Source of the DNA: Prevotellaceae bacterium MN60
GTDB lineage: Bacteria; Bacteroidota; Bacteroidia; Bacteroidales; Bacteroidaceae
Length of the DNA: 64,000 nucleotides
Direction: 5' to 3'
NCBI GenBank assembly: GCA_900199555.1
Contig: FZQZ01000001.1
Location: 310,001 to 374,000 of the forward strand
Part shown: positions 46,897-55,760 of the stretch, one piece after another
How positions within the stretch are numbered: the stretch's first letter is position 1
Layout: every line of letters begins with the position of its first letter
Notes under the pieces: generated by a model
Seen by the model: only the letters and a program-made list of their open reading frames with translations
What the model was told of the DNA's origin: nothing
The model's database searches: none
Position numbers and translations under genes: made by a program

Positions 46897-48894
46897 TTAG
46901 ATTGCAAGCAGGATTAATGTTAATGCGACAGTACCTGTCAGGAACCATACGGCATACTGACGTACATCGCCACTCTGCCACGGACGGATAGACTCACCAG
47001 CCTCGTTGGCACCCCATGCCAAGAAGTTAAACGTACCATCAACTACATGACGGTCGAACCAAGCAATAGGAGTAGAAACACAACGGAAGATGATACGATG
47101 AGTAACATACTGCCAAATCTCGTCTTGATAGAAGCGCTTATAGGCTGCACGATGCAGCTTGGGGAACATCTTATACAGACGATCTGCGATAGGCTGGCTC
47201 TCACCCTTATAGATATAGGTAGCCAGACAAATGCTCAGAATGGCAATCACCGTAGAAGTAGCAGCAATCTGCGTATCGAAGTGGATGGTATAGTTTGTAC
47301 CCTCGGCAGAAACAAATGAGCCGAAGCTTCCACCCCACCCTGCAAAACCAGCAATAGTTGTGTAGATACCTACACCCATTGTGATAACACAAAGCACAAT
47401 CAGAGGAGCGGTCATTGTGAGAGGAGCCTCATGTGGAGTATGATGTGCATGAGCTTCCTTGTTCTCTGTACCCCAGAAGATACCGTAGTACAAACGGAAC
47501 ATATAGAAAGCAGTCATTGCAGCAATACCAGTCATAATCCAACCTACTACAGGACTGTAGGCGAAGCAAGCAGTGATAATCTCATCCTTTGAGCTGAAGC
47601 CTGAGAAGAAAGGAATACCAGCGATAGCCAAACAGCTGATGAGGAAGGTGATATGGGTGATAGGCATATACTTGCGCAGACCACCCATCAGTGCCATCTC
47701 GTTAGAGTGAACAGCGTGGATGATACAACCAGCACCGAGGAACAGACAAGCCTTGAACATAGCGTGAGTAAACAGGTGGAACATACCAGCCATATAACCC
47801 AGCTGTGCGTGGTTGTCAAGTACTCCATGATGACCAGGCAGACTAACGCCCAATGCCACCATCATGAAGGCAATCTGAGAAATGGTAGAGAAGGCCAGTA
47901 CACGCTTGATATCGCTCTGTGCACAAGCAACAGCAGCAGCATAGAAGGCGGTGAATACACCTACCCAAACCACAATACTCATCTGAGGCTGAGCATACTC
48001 AACCCAGAGAGGGAACATACGGGCAATCTGGAACACACCAGCTACCACCATGGTAGCAGCGTGAATCAGTGCAGATACAGGTGTTGGACCCTCCATGGCA
48101 TCTGGCAACCAGATGTGCAAGGGGAACATAGCACTCTTACCAGCACCACCAATGAACATCAGTACCAATGCAGTAGGCAGGATGAAACCTGCAGCAGCTA
48201 CAGCCTTTGCGGCATTACCTGCGATGAAAGGAGTAGTACCTGTACCCATTACGATGTCTCCTGCAAATGAGAAGCTGAATGAATCAGTGTAGTAACCAAA
48301 CAGCAGGATACCTACCAAAAAGAACATATCAGCGAAACGCGTCACGATGAATGCCTTCTTAGAGGCAGCGATGGCGGGCTTCAACGGGTAGTAGAATCCA
48401 ATCAACAGATAAGATGATACACCTACCAACTCCCAGAATGTGTACATCTGGAAGATGTTGGTAGCAACAACCAGTCCGAGCATTGACATAGTGAACAGGC
48501 TCAGGAAAGCGTAATAACGCTGGAAGCCTTTCTCACCATGCATGTAGCCGAACGAGTAGATATGCACCATCAGAGAGACTGTCGAGATAACAATCAGCAT
48601 CATTACTGAAATAGGATCCAAGAGGATACCCATATCAAAGTGCAGATTGCCCAATGGCAGCCATGTGAAGTTGTAAGGAACGATGGTTGCGTAAGTGCCA
48701 GCGGCTGTACGGTCTGCACCGAAATAGGTGAAGGCAGTCAGATAAGACAATACGGTAACCAGTCCCAATGAGGTCGTGCCGATAAGACCTGCCGTCTTAT
48801 GCGACATCTTCATGCCAGCCAGCGCAAGAATCACGAAGGAAAGCGCAGGCAGCAGAAGGATTAGAAATGAATAACTATATATTTCCATAACCAT
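46897..48894 (-). CDS. nuoL: NADH-quinone oxidoreductase subunit L
   Basis: A 665-residue distal proton-pumping subunit of complex I with the long lateral helix region at its C-terminus. Core motifs are MYTFWELVGVSSYLLIGFYY, AMFPLHIWLPDAMEGPTPVS and ALIHAATMVVAGVFQIARM, then DIKRVLAFSTISQIAFMMVA. The first ATG at 48894 is adjacent to the nuoK stop; a second in-frame ATG two codons later (MEIYSYS) is equally plausible. Length normal. Confidence 0.95.
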   Translation of the reverse strand: MVMEIYSYSFLILLLPALSFVILALAGMKMSHKTAGLIGTTSLGLVTVLSYLTAFTYFGADRTAAGTYATIVPYNFTWLPLGNLHFDMGILLDPISVMMLIVISTVSLMVHIYSFGYMHGEKGFQRYYAFLSLFTMSMLGLVVATNIFQMYTFWELVGVSSYLLIGFYYPLKPAIAASKKAFIVTRFADMFFLVGILLFGYYTDSFSFSFAGDIVMGTGTTPFIAGNAAKAVAAAGFILPTALVLMFIGGAGKSAMFPLHIWLPDAMEGPTPVSALIHAATMVVAGVFQIARMFPLWVEYAQPQMSIVVWVGVFTAFYAAAVACAQSDIKRVLAFSTISQIAFMMVALGVSLPGHHGVLDNHAQLGYMAGMFHLFTHAMFKACLFLGAGCIIHAVHSNEMALMGGLRKYMPITHITFLISCLAIAGIPFFSGFSSKDEIITACFAYSPVVGWIMTGIAAMTAFYMFRLYYGIFWGTENKEAHAHHTPHEAPLTMTAPLIVLCVITMGVGIYTTIAGFAGWGGSFGSFVSAEGTNYTIHFDTQIAATSTVIAILSICLATYIYKGESQPIADRLYKMFPKLHRAAYKRFYQDEIWQYVTHRIIFRCVSTPIAWFDRHVVDGTFNFLAWGANEAGESIRPWQSGDVRQYAVWFLTGTVALTLILLAI

Positions 48895-49203
48895 TTACCA
48901 TTTCATATTCTTAATACTGTCAACGCGATCGCTACGGAAGTTGCGATAGACATTGATGATAATAGCGATAGCCACAGCTGACTCTGCAGCTGCAACACCA
49001 ATCACAAAGAGCGTCATGAACATACCCTCCATACCCTGTGGATAGAGCAGACGGTTAACGGCTGCAAAGTTGATATCCACTGCGTTGAGTACCAACTCAA
49101 CAGAGATGAGCATGGCAATCAGGTTGCGACGAGTCACAAAGCCATAAACGCCAATGAAGAACAGCAGTGCACTGAGTGCAAAATAACATTCTATGGGAAT
49201 CAT
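48895..49203 (-). CDS. nuoK: NADH-quinone oxidoreductase subunit K
   Basis: A 102-residue membrane subunit of complex I with three helices, matching the usual 100-102 residues. The conserved Glu region reads RNLIAMLISVELVLNAVDIN and the third helix FVIGVAAAESAVAIAIIINV. It overlaps nuoJ by 4 bp and abuts nuoL, so it is translationally coupled. Confidence 0.95.
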   Translation of the reverse strand: MIPIECYFALSALLFFIGVYGFVTRRNLIAMLISVELVLNAVDINFAAVNRLLYPQGMEGMFMTLFVIGVAAAESAVAIAIIINVYRNFRSDRVDSIKNMKW

Positions 49204-49715
49204 TGCTTATCCTCCTTTCTTGCTACTACTAATCCACCAATGATACATGCCAGCAGGAATAGTGAGATAAACTCGAAGGCAAGTACATACTGATACTTGT
49301 CAGCACCTACCATAGCCGTACCGATCTCTCTCATAGGAACTTCCACGTTAGCGGGAGCCAAGGTATAGAAGCCAGTCTTCAACAAGATAAGACCAACAAC
49401 AACCAGTCCTGCAAGGGCAGCCAGACCGCCACCAATCATCTTGCTAGACTTTACGCGCTCCTCCAGACCCTGCAGGGTACGCTTGCTTACCAACTGGATA
49501 GCGAATACATAGATCATCGTAACGCCTCCGGCATATACTGAGATCTGAGCAGCACCCAAGAAGGTGTAGTCGAGCAGGAAATAGATGCCTGCTACACCGA
49601 AGAGCACAAACAACATAAATGTTGCAGCTCGCATAATTCGCGTGGTCGTTACACACATCAGTGCAGAACCGATGATGAAGACCGCGAGAATGATAAACAT
49701 AACTGTATTAGCCAT
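49200..49715 (-). CDS. nuoJ: NADH-quinone oxidoreductase subunit J
   Basis: A 171-residue five-helix subunit of complex I. The helix 3 region with the conserved pi-bulge neighbourhood reads GAAQISVYAGGVTMIYVFAI, the family signature. It is preceded 6 bp upstream by nuoI and overlaps nuoK by 4 bp. Confidence 0.93.
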   Translation of the reverse strand: MANTVMFIILAVFIIGSALMCVTTTRIMRAATFMLFVLFGVAGIYFLLDYTFLGAAQISVYAGGVTMIYVFAIQLVSKRTLQGLEERVKSSKMIGGGLAALAGLVVVGLILLKTGFYTLAPANVEVPMREIGTAMVGADKYQYVLAFEFISLFLLACIIGGLVVARKEDKQ

Positions 49716-49721
49716 AATGCG

Positions 49722-50267
49722 TTACTTCGTTTTAGTGTTAAACTTACCAATCTCAAACGCAGCACCGCCATCAATCAGATTAGGCAGTGAACCACCCTTG
49801 TACTCCTCCTTATTCAGGTGAAGTACCAACTTTGAACGGTCGAATACAGCGTTCTCGAAATCATTCGTAAACTCGATAGCGTCGAAGTTGCAGGCGTTAG
49901 TACAGAGCTGGCAGAACATGCAGTCACCCAGGTCGTACTGGTAGTCGTCGAGCACCTTCTTTTTCTTGCCTGTCTCAGGATCCTCAACCATGTGGCTAAC
50001 AATCTTGATGGTTCCGTTAGGACAAGACTTTTCGCATAATGTGCAAGCAGTACACTTGTAGCTACCATCCTCGTTGCGCTTGAAAACCAGGCGACCACGA
50101 TGACGCTTAGATACGTGGAGTGTTGTCTTGCGGTTCTCGGGATACTGCTCTGTAGACTTGTTGGTAAAGAAGTCCTTGAAGAATTCCTTCCAAGTGGTCT
50201 TCATACCTATTGCCAAAGTCTTCAAGCCGTGCCCGATTTCTCCGAAATATGTTTTATTATCTTCCAT
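49722..50267 (-). CDS. nuoI: NADH-quinone oxidoreductase subunit I
   Basis: A 181-residue peripheral subunit with two 4Fe-4S clusters: CTACTLCEKSCP and CMFCQLCTNACNFDAIEF, the 8Fe ferredoxin pattern complete in both. It carries electrons towards NuoB. It also has the basic stretch HVSKRHRGRLVFKRNEDGSY just before the first cluster. It starts 25 bp after the nuoH stop. Confidence 0.95.
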   Translation of the reverse strand: MEDNKTYFGEIGHGLKTLAIGMKTTWKEFFKDFFTNKSTEQYPENRKTTLHVSKRHRGRLVFKRNEDGSYKCTACTLCEKSCPNGTIKIVSHMVEDPETGKKKKVLDDYQYDLGDCMFCQLCTNACNFDAIEFTNDFENAVFDRSKLVLHLNKEEYKGGSLPNLIDGGAAFEIGKFNTKTK

Positions 50268-50292
50268 ATCTTTCTAGATTATCTAGTACACC

Positions 50293-51381
50293 TTATTTAA
50301 TATATAAGCCCAGCGCTACAACAACAGTCATAATCACGAGGTTGAGGAGAGCCAGTGGCATCAGGTACTTCCACTCCAGCTTCAGGATCTGGTCAATACG
50401 TAGACGTGGGAATGTCCACTTAATCCACATCAGAATCCATACCAAGAAGAAAGCCTTACCCATAAACCATACGATACCTGGGATGTAGTTCATCACTGCA
50501 TCAAAGGCCTCAATACCAATGTTCACAGGAGCCCATCCACCGAGGAATACAGTAGCGGCAATACCGGCAATGATAAAGAGGTTCAAGAACTCTGCGAGAT
50601 AGAAGAAACCGAAGCCCATACCAGAATACTCGGTATGATGACCTGCGGTCAACTCACTCTCAGCCTCAGCCATATCAAACGGGCCACGGTTAGCTTCTGC
50701 GTTACCTGCGATAAGGAATACAAAGAAGGCGATGATAGCAGGGATATGACCTTGGAAGATTAACCATTTCCAAGGACCTGTCTGTGCCTCAACAATACCA
50801 CTCATCTGCATAGTACCTGTCAGGATTACAGCAGTAATCAAGCAGAGGCAGAGTGACATCTCGTAAGAAATCATCTGCACAGCACCACGCATAGCAGAAA
50901 GTACAGAATACTTATTGTTAGAACCCCAACCTGCCAGGAAGATACCTACCACGCCAATAGAAGAGATGGCGGTGAGCAGGAACACACCTACGTTGAAGTC
51001 GAGCACTGTAGCACCATTGTTCCAAGGCAGGAACGAGAAGGCACCTACAGAACCGATAATCACCAAGAGTGGAGCAACAAGATAGAGCAGCTTATCAGCC
51101 TTGTCAACGATGAAGATTTCCTTGATGAGCATCTTCAATACGTCGGCAAACACCTGCAGCAAGCCCCAGTAACCTACTCGCATCGGGCCCAGACGGCACT
51201 GGAAATAGGCACAAACTTTACGCTCCATAAATATCAGTACGATAGCGATGAGGGCATATCCTATCAGGATACCTGCACCTACCAGCACGCACTCAATCAA
51301 TATCGACAGAAAATCTCCCAAACCGAGTGTTTCACGAAGGAGAGCGTCGAACCATTGTGTAACTATAGAAAAGTCGAACAT
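50293..51381 (-). CDS. nuoH: NADH-quinone oxidoreductase subunit H
   Basis: A 362-residue membrane subunit with eight or nine helices that forms much of the quinone channel. Diagnostic segments are ERKVCAYFQCRLGPMRVG and NRGPFDMAEAESELTAGHHT followed by EYSGMGFGFFYLAEF. It begins 38 bp after nuoCD; this small gap contains heptamer-like TTTTACT repeats. Confidence 0.95.
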   Translation of the reverse strand: MFDFSIVTQWFDALLRETLGLGDFLSILIECVLVGAGILIGYALIAIVLIFMERKVCAYFQCRLGPMRVGYWGLLQVFADVLKMLIKEIFIVDKADKLLYLVAPLLVIIGSVGAFSFLPWNNGATVLDFNVGVFLLTAISSIGVVGIFLAGWGSNNKYSVLSAMRGAVQMISYEMSLCLCLITAVILTGTMQMSGIVEAQTGPWKWLIFQGHIPAIIAFFVFLIAGNAEANRGPFDMAEAESELTAGHHTEYSGMGFGFFYLAEFLNLFIIAGIAATVFLGGWAPVNIGIEAFDAVMNYIPGIVWFMGKAFFLVWILMWIKWTFPRLRIDQILKLEWKYLMPLALLNLVIMTVVVALGLYIK

Positions 51382-51383
51382 AA

Positions 51384-51413
51384 TTTTACTTTTTACTTGT
51401 TTACCTTTTTACT
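51384..51413. repeat. Heptamer-like TTTTACT repeats between nuoCD and nuoH
   Basis: TTTTACT at 51384 and 51391, then the diverged TGTTTAC and TTTTTACT up to 51413. It fills most of the 38-bp gap inside the operon; period about 7 bp, less regular than the other arrays. Confidence 0.6.
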
Positions 51414-51419
51414 TTTCGA

Positions 51420-52997
51420 CTATCTGTCAATATCAGGAATTACTACATCAATAGCGGCACATGTAGCGATGAGGTCTGCAACCTTCTGACCACGTAACAT
51501 CTTGTCGAAGGCACCTACCAAAGAGAGACCCATTGGGCGCATCTTCATGCGGTATGGGCTCTTGTCGCCACGAGAGTCGAGATATACGCCAAACTCACCG
51601 GCAACACCCTCAACAGAGTAGTACCACTGTCCCTCGGGCACCTTGATGATAGGCTTCTGCTTTACATAGAAGTCACCCTCAGGAATATTGTCGATCAACT
51701 GTTCGATGATATTCAAGCTCTGATACATCTCGTTGATGTGAACGAGATAACGATCCATAGAGTCACAGCCAGTCAGTGTGCACTGCTCCCACTCTACCTT
51801 GTCGTACATATCGTATGGATGGTTCTTACGTACGTCGTTCTTCCAACCAGAAGCACGTCCGGCAGGACCAGTAACAGCGTAGTTGATACAATCCTCAAGA
51901 CTCATCGGACCACAGTTCTCCAGACGGTTGTGAGTGATAACGTTATCACCAAACACATCCATATACTCCTGAATCATTGGACGCAGGTACTTCACCAAAT
52001 CCTTACAGTTCTTAACGAAGTTAGGATCGATATCGTCCTGCAGGCCACCGATGCGATAGTAGTTCTGAATCAAGCGACCACCAGTGGTCTCTTCCATTAC
52101 GTTCAGTACATGCTCACGGTCACGCATACCATACAGCATACCAGTGAGAGCACCCAAGTCCTGAGCCACACATGAGGTGTACAGCAGGTGAGAGTCCAAA
52201 CGCTGCAACTCATCCATAATCGTACGGATGTACTTGATACGGTCGGTAAGCTCTACTTCCATGGCCTCTTCGATAACACCTACTAAAGCATGGCGATGCT
52301 GCATAGCACCCAGATAGTTCAGACGATCGGTCAGTGCAAGTGTCTGAGGATAGGTCATGCCCTCCCACATCTTCTCGATAGCACGATGGATGTAACCCAG
52401 ATGTGGATAAATGCGCTTCACGGTTTCACCGTCGAGCACAGTCTGCAAACGGAGCACACCGTGAGTAGCAGGGTGCTGAGGACCAATGTTGATTACATAG
52501 TCGTCTGCACCGAACAGGTTGTTCTGCTTACACTTCAACACACCATCCTTGTCGAGATAGTACTCCAGACCGAATTCTGGTTCCTCATCATCTTCAAGGG
52601 TATATTTGTCGTCGAATTTCCAGTCTTTGCGGAAGGGGTGTCCCTTGAAATCGCTACGCAAGAACAGGCGACGCATATCGGGATGTCCGAGGAATACGAT
52701 ACCATAGAAGTCATAAACCTCGCGCTCCAGCAGGTCGGCTACGCGCCAAAGATTACTTACTGTAGGAATATAAGGTACCAACTTACCGTCACAAGTCTGA
52801 GTCTTGGCAATCATCTTCACTGAGCAACGCTCGTGAGTCTGTGTATTCTCAAGGATATATACACATCCAAGTCCCTCTTCTGCGCCGAAGTCTTCACCTA
52901 CGATAGTGACAAGATAGTCAAAGCCCTTCTTGTCCTTCAAGCTCTGCATCTCAGCAGCGAACTTGTCAAATTCAAATGATAAGAACTCTAACTTCAT
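51420..52997 (-). CDS. nuoCD: NADH-quinone oxidoreductase, fused subunits C and D
   Basis: A 525-residue peripheral-arm protein. Residues 1 to about 140 are NuoC (VYDFYGIVFLGHPDMRRLFL is its signature region). From about residue 165 on it is NuoD (IGPQHPATHGVLRLQTVLDG, YPHLGYIHRAIEKMWEG, GEFGVYLDSRGDKSPYRMKM). The D part forms the quinone cavity with NuoB. The fusion is as in Escherichia coli. It overlaps nuoB by 4 bp. Confidence 0.95.
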   Translation of the reverse strand: MKLEFLSFEFDKFAAEMQSLKDKKGFDYLVTIVGEDFGAEEGLGCVYILENTQTHERCSVKMIAKTQTCDGKLVPYIPTVSNLWRVADLLEREVYDFYGIVFLGHPDMRRLFLRSDFKGHPFRKDWKFDDKYTLEDDEEPEFGLEYYLDKDGVLKCKQNNLFGADDYVINIGPQHPATHGVLRLQTVLDGETVKRIYPHLGYIHRAIEKMWEGMTYPQTLALTDRLNYLGAMQHRHALVGVIEEAMEVELTDRIKYIRTIMDELQRLDSHLLYTSCVAQDLGALTGMLYGMRDREHVLNVMEETTGGRLIQNYYRIGGLQDDIDPNFVKNCKDLVKYLRPMIQEYMDVFGDNVITHNRLENCGPMSLEDCINYAVTGPAGRASGWKNDVRKNHPYDMYDKVEWEQCTLTGCDSMDRYLVHINEMYQSLNIIEQLIDNIPEGDFYVKQKPIIKVPEGQWYYSVEGVAGEFGVYLDSRGDKSPYRMKMRPMGLSLVGAFDKMLRGQKVADLIATCAAIDVVIPDIDR

Positions 52998-53737
52998 GCT
53001 TTCTCCTCCTCTTTTACTGTAGACTGCGCCTCTGGCGTAGCACTTTTCATTTCTTCTACAAACTCCTGAGGAACCTCAGTAACAACGATTGGTTCACGTC
53101 GATGGTCGTTATGCTTCTGACGGAATGTCAGCTCCTCGTTAGATACGCCAAGCTCACGCTCCTCAGCGGTCTGCTTGTGGTTAGCACCTCCGAAGAATTT
53201 CTCAATCTTCACCTTACGCTGCAGCTGCATCATACCATACATGATAGCCTCTGGACGTGGAGGACAGCCAGGAATAAACACATCTACGGGAACGATTTCC
53301 TCAATACCCCTCACTACGTGGTAGCTTGACTTAAATGGACCACCGCTGATGGCGCAACCACCAACTGCAATCACATACTTAGGTTCGGCCATCTCGTCGT
53401 ACAGACGCTTCAGGGCTGGAGCCATCTTGTGAGTGATGGTACCGGCGCACATGATAAGGTCTGCCTGACGTGGAGAGTTACGTGTTACCTCGAAACCGAA
53501 ACGCGCAAAGTCGTAACGAGCACAACCACAAGCCATGAACTCAATACCACAGCAAGAGGTAGCGAAGGTCAGTGACCACAGTGAGTTGCTTCGTCCCCAG
53601 TTAATCATCTGGTCGAGCGAGCCTGTTACCACATTGACGCCACCCTCATGGAGCTCGTCAATAATCTTCTCCAGCGAGGCGTTATCGTTCCACTCCTCGT
53701 AGGGAATACTCTTGATGTGAGGCTTTCTTACTTCCAT
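52994..53737 (-). CDS. nuoB: NADH-quinone oxidoreductase subunit B with extended C-terminus
   Basis: A 247-residue subunit carrying the N2 4Fe-4S cluster next to quinone. The ligand cysteines are seen in ATSCCGIEFMACG, AVGGCAISGG and FIPGCPPRPEAI. The start is ATG 53737 (MEVRKPHIKS), overlapping nuoA by 10 bp; the longer open frame is the nuoA region read out of frame. The last roughly 65 residues after FFGGANHK form a charged tail (HRREPIVVTEVPQEFVEEMK) that goes beyond the usual NuoB end. Confidence 0.94.
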   Translation of the reverse strand: MEVRKPHIKSIPYEEWNDNASLEKIIDELHEGGVNVVTGSLDQMINWGRSNSLWSLTFATSCCGIEFMACGCARYDFARFGFEVTRNSPRQADLIMCAGTITHKMAPALKRLYDEMAEPKYVIAVGGCAISGGPFKSSYHVVRGIEEIVPVDVFIPGCPPRPEAIMYGMMQLQRKVKIEKFFGGANHKQTAEERELGVSNEELTFRQKHNDHRREPIVVTEVPQEFVEEMKSATPEAQSTVKEEEKA

Positions 53738-54078
53738 TCCAAGTCTCCTTTCCGCCAGGCGTATGCCAAGCCTAACACTAATACTACCAAGAAGAAGCCG
53801 ATGCTCAGCAGAGCCATTGTACCGAACTCCTTCACTACTACTGCCCATGGATATAGAAAGACTGTTTCTATATCAAACATGAGGAACAAGATGGCAAAGA
53901 GATAGAAGCCTACAGATACGGGCAACCATGAGCTACCACGTGTAGGTATACCACTCTCATACGGCTCACCTTTCACCTTCGCATAGGATCTTGGTCCTAT
54001 CAGCTTGGCTACTACGTAGGCCGCTACCACCAATGTCAAAGCCGTCAGCAAGACGGTGATTAACAAAGTAAAGTTCAT
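53728..54078 (-). CDS. nuoA: NADH-quinone oxidoreductase subunit A
   Basis: A 116-residue three-helix subunit, first gene of the complex I operon. The conserved loop reads YESGIPTRGSSWLPVSVGFY and the next helix LMFDIETVFLYPWAVVV, both diagnostic. Start ATG 54078; the upstream extension of 15 codons crosses the leader and begins at a non-ATG codon. The promoter -7 box lies at 54121-54128. Confidence 0.95.
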   Translation of the reverse strand: MNFTLLITVLLTALTLVVAAYVVAKLIGPRSYAKVKGEPYESGIPTRGSSWLPVSVGFYLFAILFLMFDIETVFLYPWAVVVKEFGTMALLSIGFFLVVLVLGLAYAWRKGDLEWK

Positions 54079-54120
54079 AAAAATATAATAATTACAATAT
54101 TGTATGCTTTTAAGCGGCTG

Positions 54121-54128
54121 CAAAGGTA
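54121..54128 (-). promoter_or_regulatory. -7 element TACCTTTG for nuo operon
   Basis: TACCTTTG on the minus strand 43 bases before the nuoA ATG. No TTTG at the standard distance, but one at 54141-54144. Confidence 0.6.
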
Positions 54129-54177
54129 CAAAAAATAATGCAAAGAAACGGCATAAAAATTAAAAAAAATCACCACA

Positions 54178-54217
54178 AGATAAAAGCCGCCACCAAAATG
54201 GTAACGGCTTCTATCTT
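54178..54217 (-). terminator. Terminator-like hairpin downstream of the phosphatase
   Basis: AGATAGAAGCCGTTACC / GGTGGCGGCTTTTATCT stem with few mismatches around an ATTTT loop, followed on the minus strand after 7 bases by a T8 run. It separates the PafA unit from nuoA. Confidence 0.65.
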
Positions 54218-54234
54218 TTCAACTTCAAAAATGC

Positions 54235-55746
54235 TTATTTTGAGAATTGTAATGCCTCGCCAATGCAAGCATTGGGTTGCTGAATATGCAACCATGCGCA
54301 CACCGTTGGGGCAATGTCTGTGATATGCACTTCTCGGGGCGATGCACCATGAGGCACTTTCCATCCGTAGAACAACAATGGGATGTGTGCATCATAGGGA
54401 TTCCACTCGCCATGGGTGGTACCTGTAGGTGATGACCAACTACCATACTCGTAGTAGCCTGGCTCCACACATACAATGATGTCGCCAGAGCGATGGAAGT
54501 TATAGCCGTTAATCATGCGCTCGCGTAGGAACTGAGACACAGGAGCCATAGCAGCTTTCTCATAGTCAACCACAAACGACAGGTTTGGACTCTGGCGGAG
54601 ATACTCGATAGCTACATCCTTTACACGCTGCAACTCCAAGCCCTGCTCGGCAATTCCCTGATGGTCTAAAAAGATACGATAGTCATAAATGCCCAGCACT
54701 ACAGGCTTTGCAGCACCTAGTTTTGAGGCAATATACTGCTCCAGTTCCTTCTTCACATTGTCCGACGCCCATTTACCGGCATGCAATTTATTGTCCTGCA
54801 TAAACTGGTTATTGTGAGCAGCACCATGGTCGGCAGTCAGAAATACCAGATAGTTGCCGCGTCCCACTTGCTCGTCAAGGGCAGCAAACAGGCGAGTCAA
54901 ATCCTTGTCCAGCTCCAGATATACCTCATCGGTATGGTCGCCTCGTGTACCCCACTTATGGCCTATCACGTCTGTCTGTGAATAGCTCACGCAGAGCATG
55001 TCGGTTTCTTCGCCTTGTCCCAAGCGCTCACCTTTCAGAGCAGCAATAGCCATATCGGTAGTGATGTGTCCTGTCAGCGGATAGAGCCCAACATCCTTGC
55101 CCACCTTTTCAAACTCCTTGTTCTTAGCCAGTTGCTTGTTATATGCCTTAGCCCACTGAGGCAGTTCTTGCATATAATAAGTACTGGTGATAAACTGGCG
55201 ATTCTTTGTATCCAGCCAATAGGCAGCATTACCAGAGTGCCCTGCAGGCAGAATGGAGGCACGGTCTTTATATGACACACCGATTACCTTCGCCTTAAAG
55301 TCAGTATGCAGGCGCAACTGGTCACCAATAGTTGTCGACAACAAGTTTACGGGCGACATGCAGCCAGCCTTTTGGTTGTCTGAGCCTACAGGCTGCACAG
55401 TTTTGTCCGAGCAGCAATAAGTATCCTTGCCATCGATAAAGAAGTTATTACCACAGATGCCATGAAAGGCGGGTGTAGTACCTGTATAGGCACTAGTATG
55501 ACCAATAGCAGTCACCGTAGGCAGATAGTTAATCAGACAGTTATCAAACGAGTAACCTTGGTCTATCAGTCTGCGGAATCCATCCTCACCAAACTTATTG
55601 TAATAGCGTGAGAGATAGTCCCAACGCATCTGGTCTACCACGATGCCCACTACCAACTTTGGTTTCTCACCAAACTGTGGACGCTGCTGTGCCGATGCAG
55701 TCAGCATGCTGCATACAGCTACCCAAAAAAAAAGTACTTTCTTCAT
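54235..55746 (-). CDS. pafA: PafA-type alkaline phosphatase (periplasmic)
   Basis: Phosphate-irrepressible type alkaline phosphatase, 503 residues, hydrolysing phosphomonoesters in the periplasm. Signal peptide MKKVLFFWVAVCSMLTASA. Residues matching the known PafA active site are Asp38 (VVDQMR), nucleophile Thr79 (PTVTAIGH), Asn100 (GICGNN), the K-x-R pair Lys160/Arg162, zinc ligands Asp259 and His263 (QTDVIGHK), Asp306-His307 (TADHGA) and His445 (THGEWNPYD). The Lys/Arg pair marks a monoesterase rather than a nucleotide pyrophosphatase. Start ATG 55746; it follows the GPH symporter by 14 bp. Confidence 0.87.
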   Translation of the reverse strand: MKKVLFFWVAVCSMLTASAQQRPQFGEKPKLVVGIVVDQMRWDYLSRYYNKFGEDGFRRLIDQGYSFDNCLINYLPTVTAIGHTSAYTGTTPAFHGICGNNFFIDGKDTYCCSDKTVQPVGSDNQKAGCMSPVNLLSTTIGDQLRLHTDFKAKVIGVSYKDRASILPAGHSGNAAYWLDTKNRQFITSTYYMQELPQWAKAYNKQLAKNKEFEKVGKDVGLYPLTGHITTDMAIAALKGERLGQGEETDMLCVSYSQTDVIGHKWGTRGDHTDEVYLELDKDLTRLFAALDEQVGRGNYLVFLTADHGAAHNNQFMQDNKLHAGKWASDNVKKELEQYIASKLGAAKPVVLGIYDYRIFLDHQGIAEQGLELQRVKDVAIEYLRQSPNLSFVVDYEKAAMAPVSQFLRERMINGYNFHRSGDIIVCVEPGYYEYGSWSSPTGTTHGEWNPYDAHIPLLFYGWKVPHGASPREVHITDIAPTVCAWLHIQQPNACIGEALQFSK

Positions 55747-55760
55747 GATGCCTTGTTTTA

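Noticed and set aside
53738..53848. Upstream extension of nuoB
   Set aside because: Falls in the nuoA coding sequence read in another frame; NuoB homology starts at ATG 53737.
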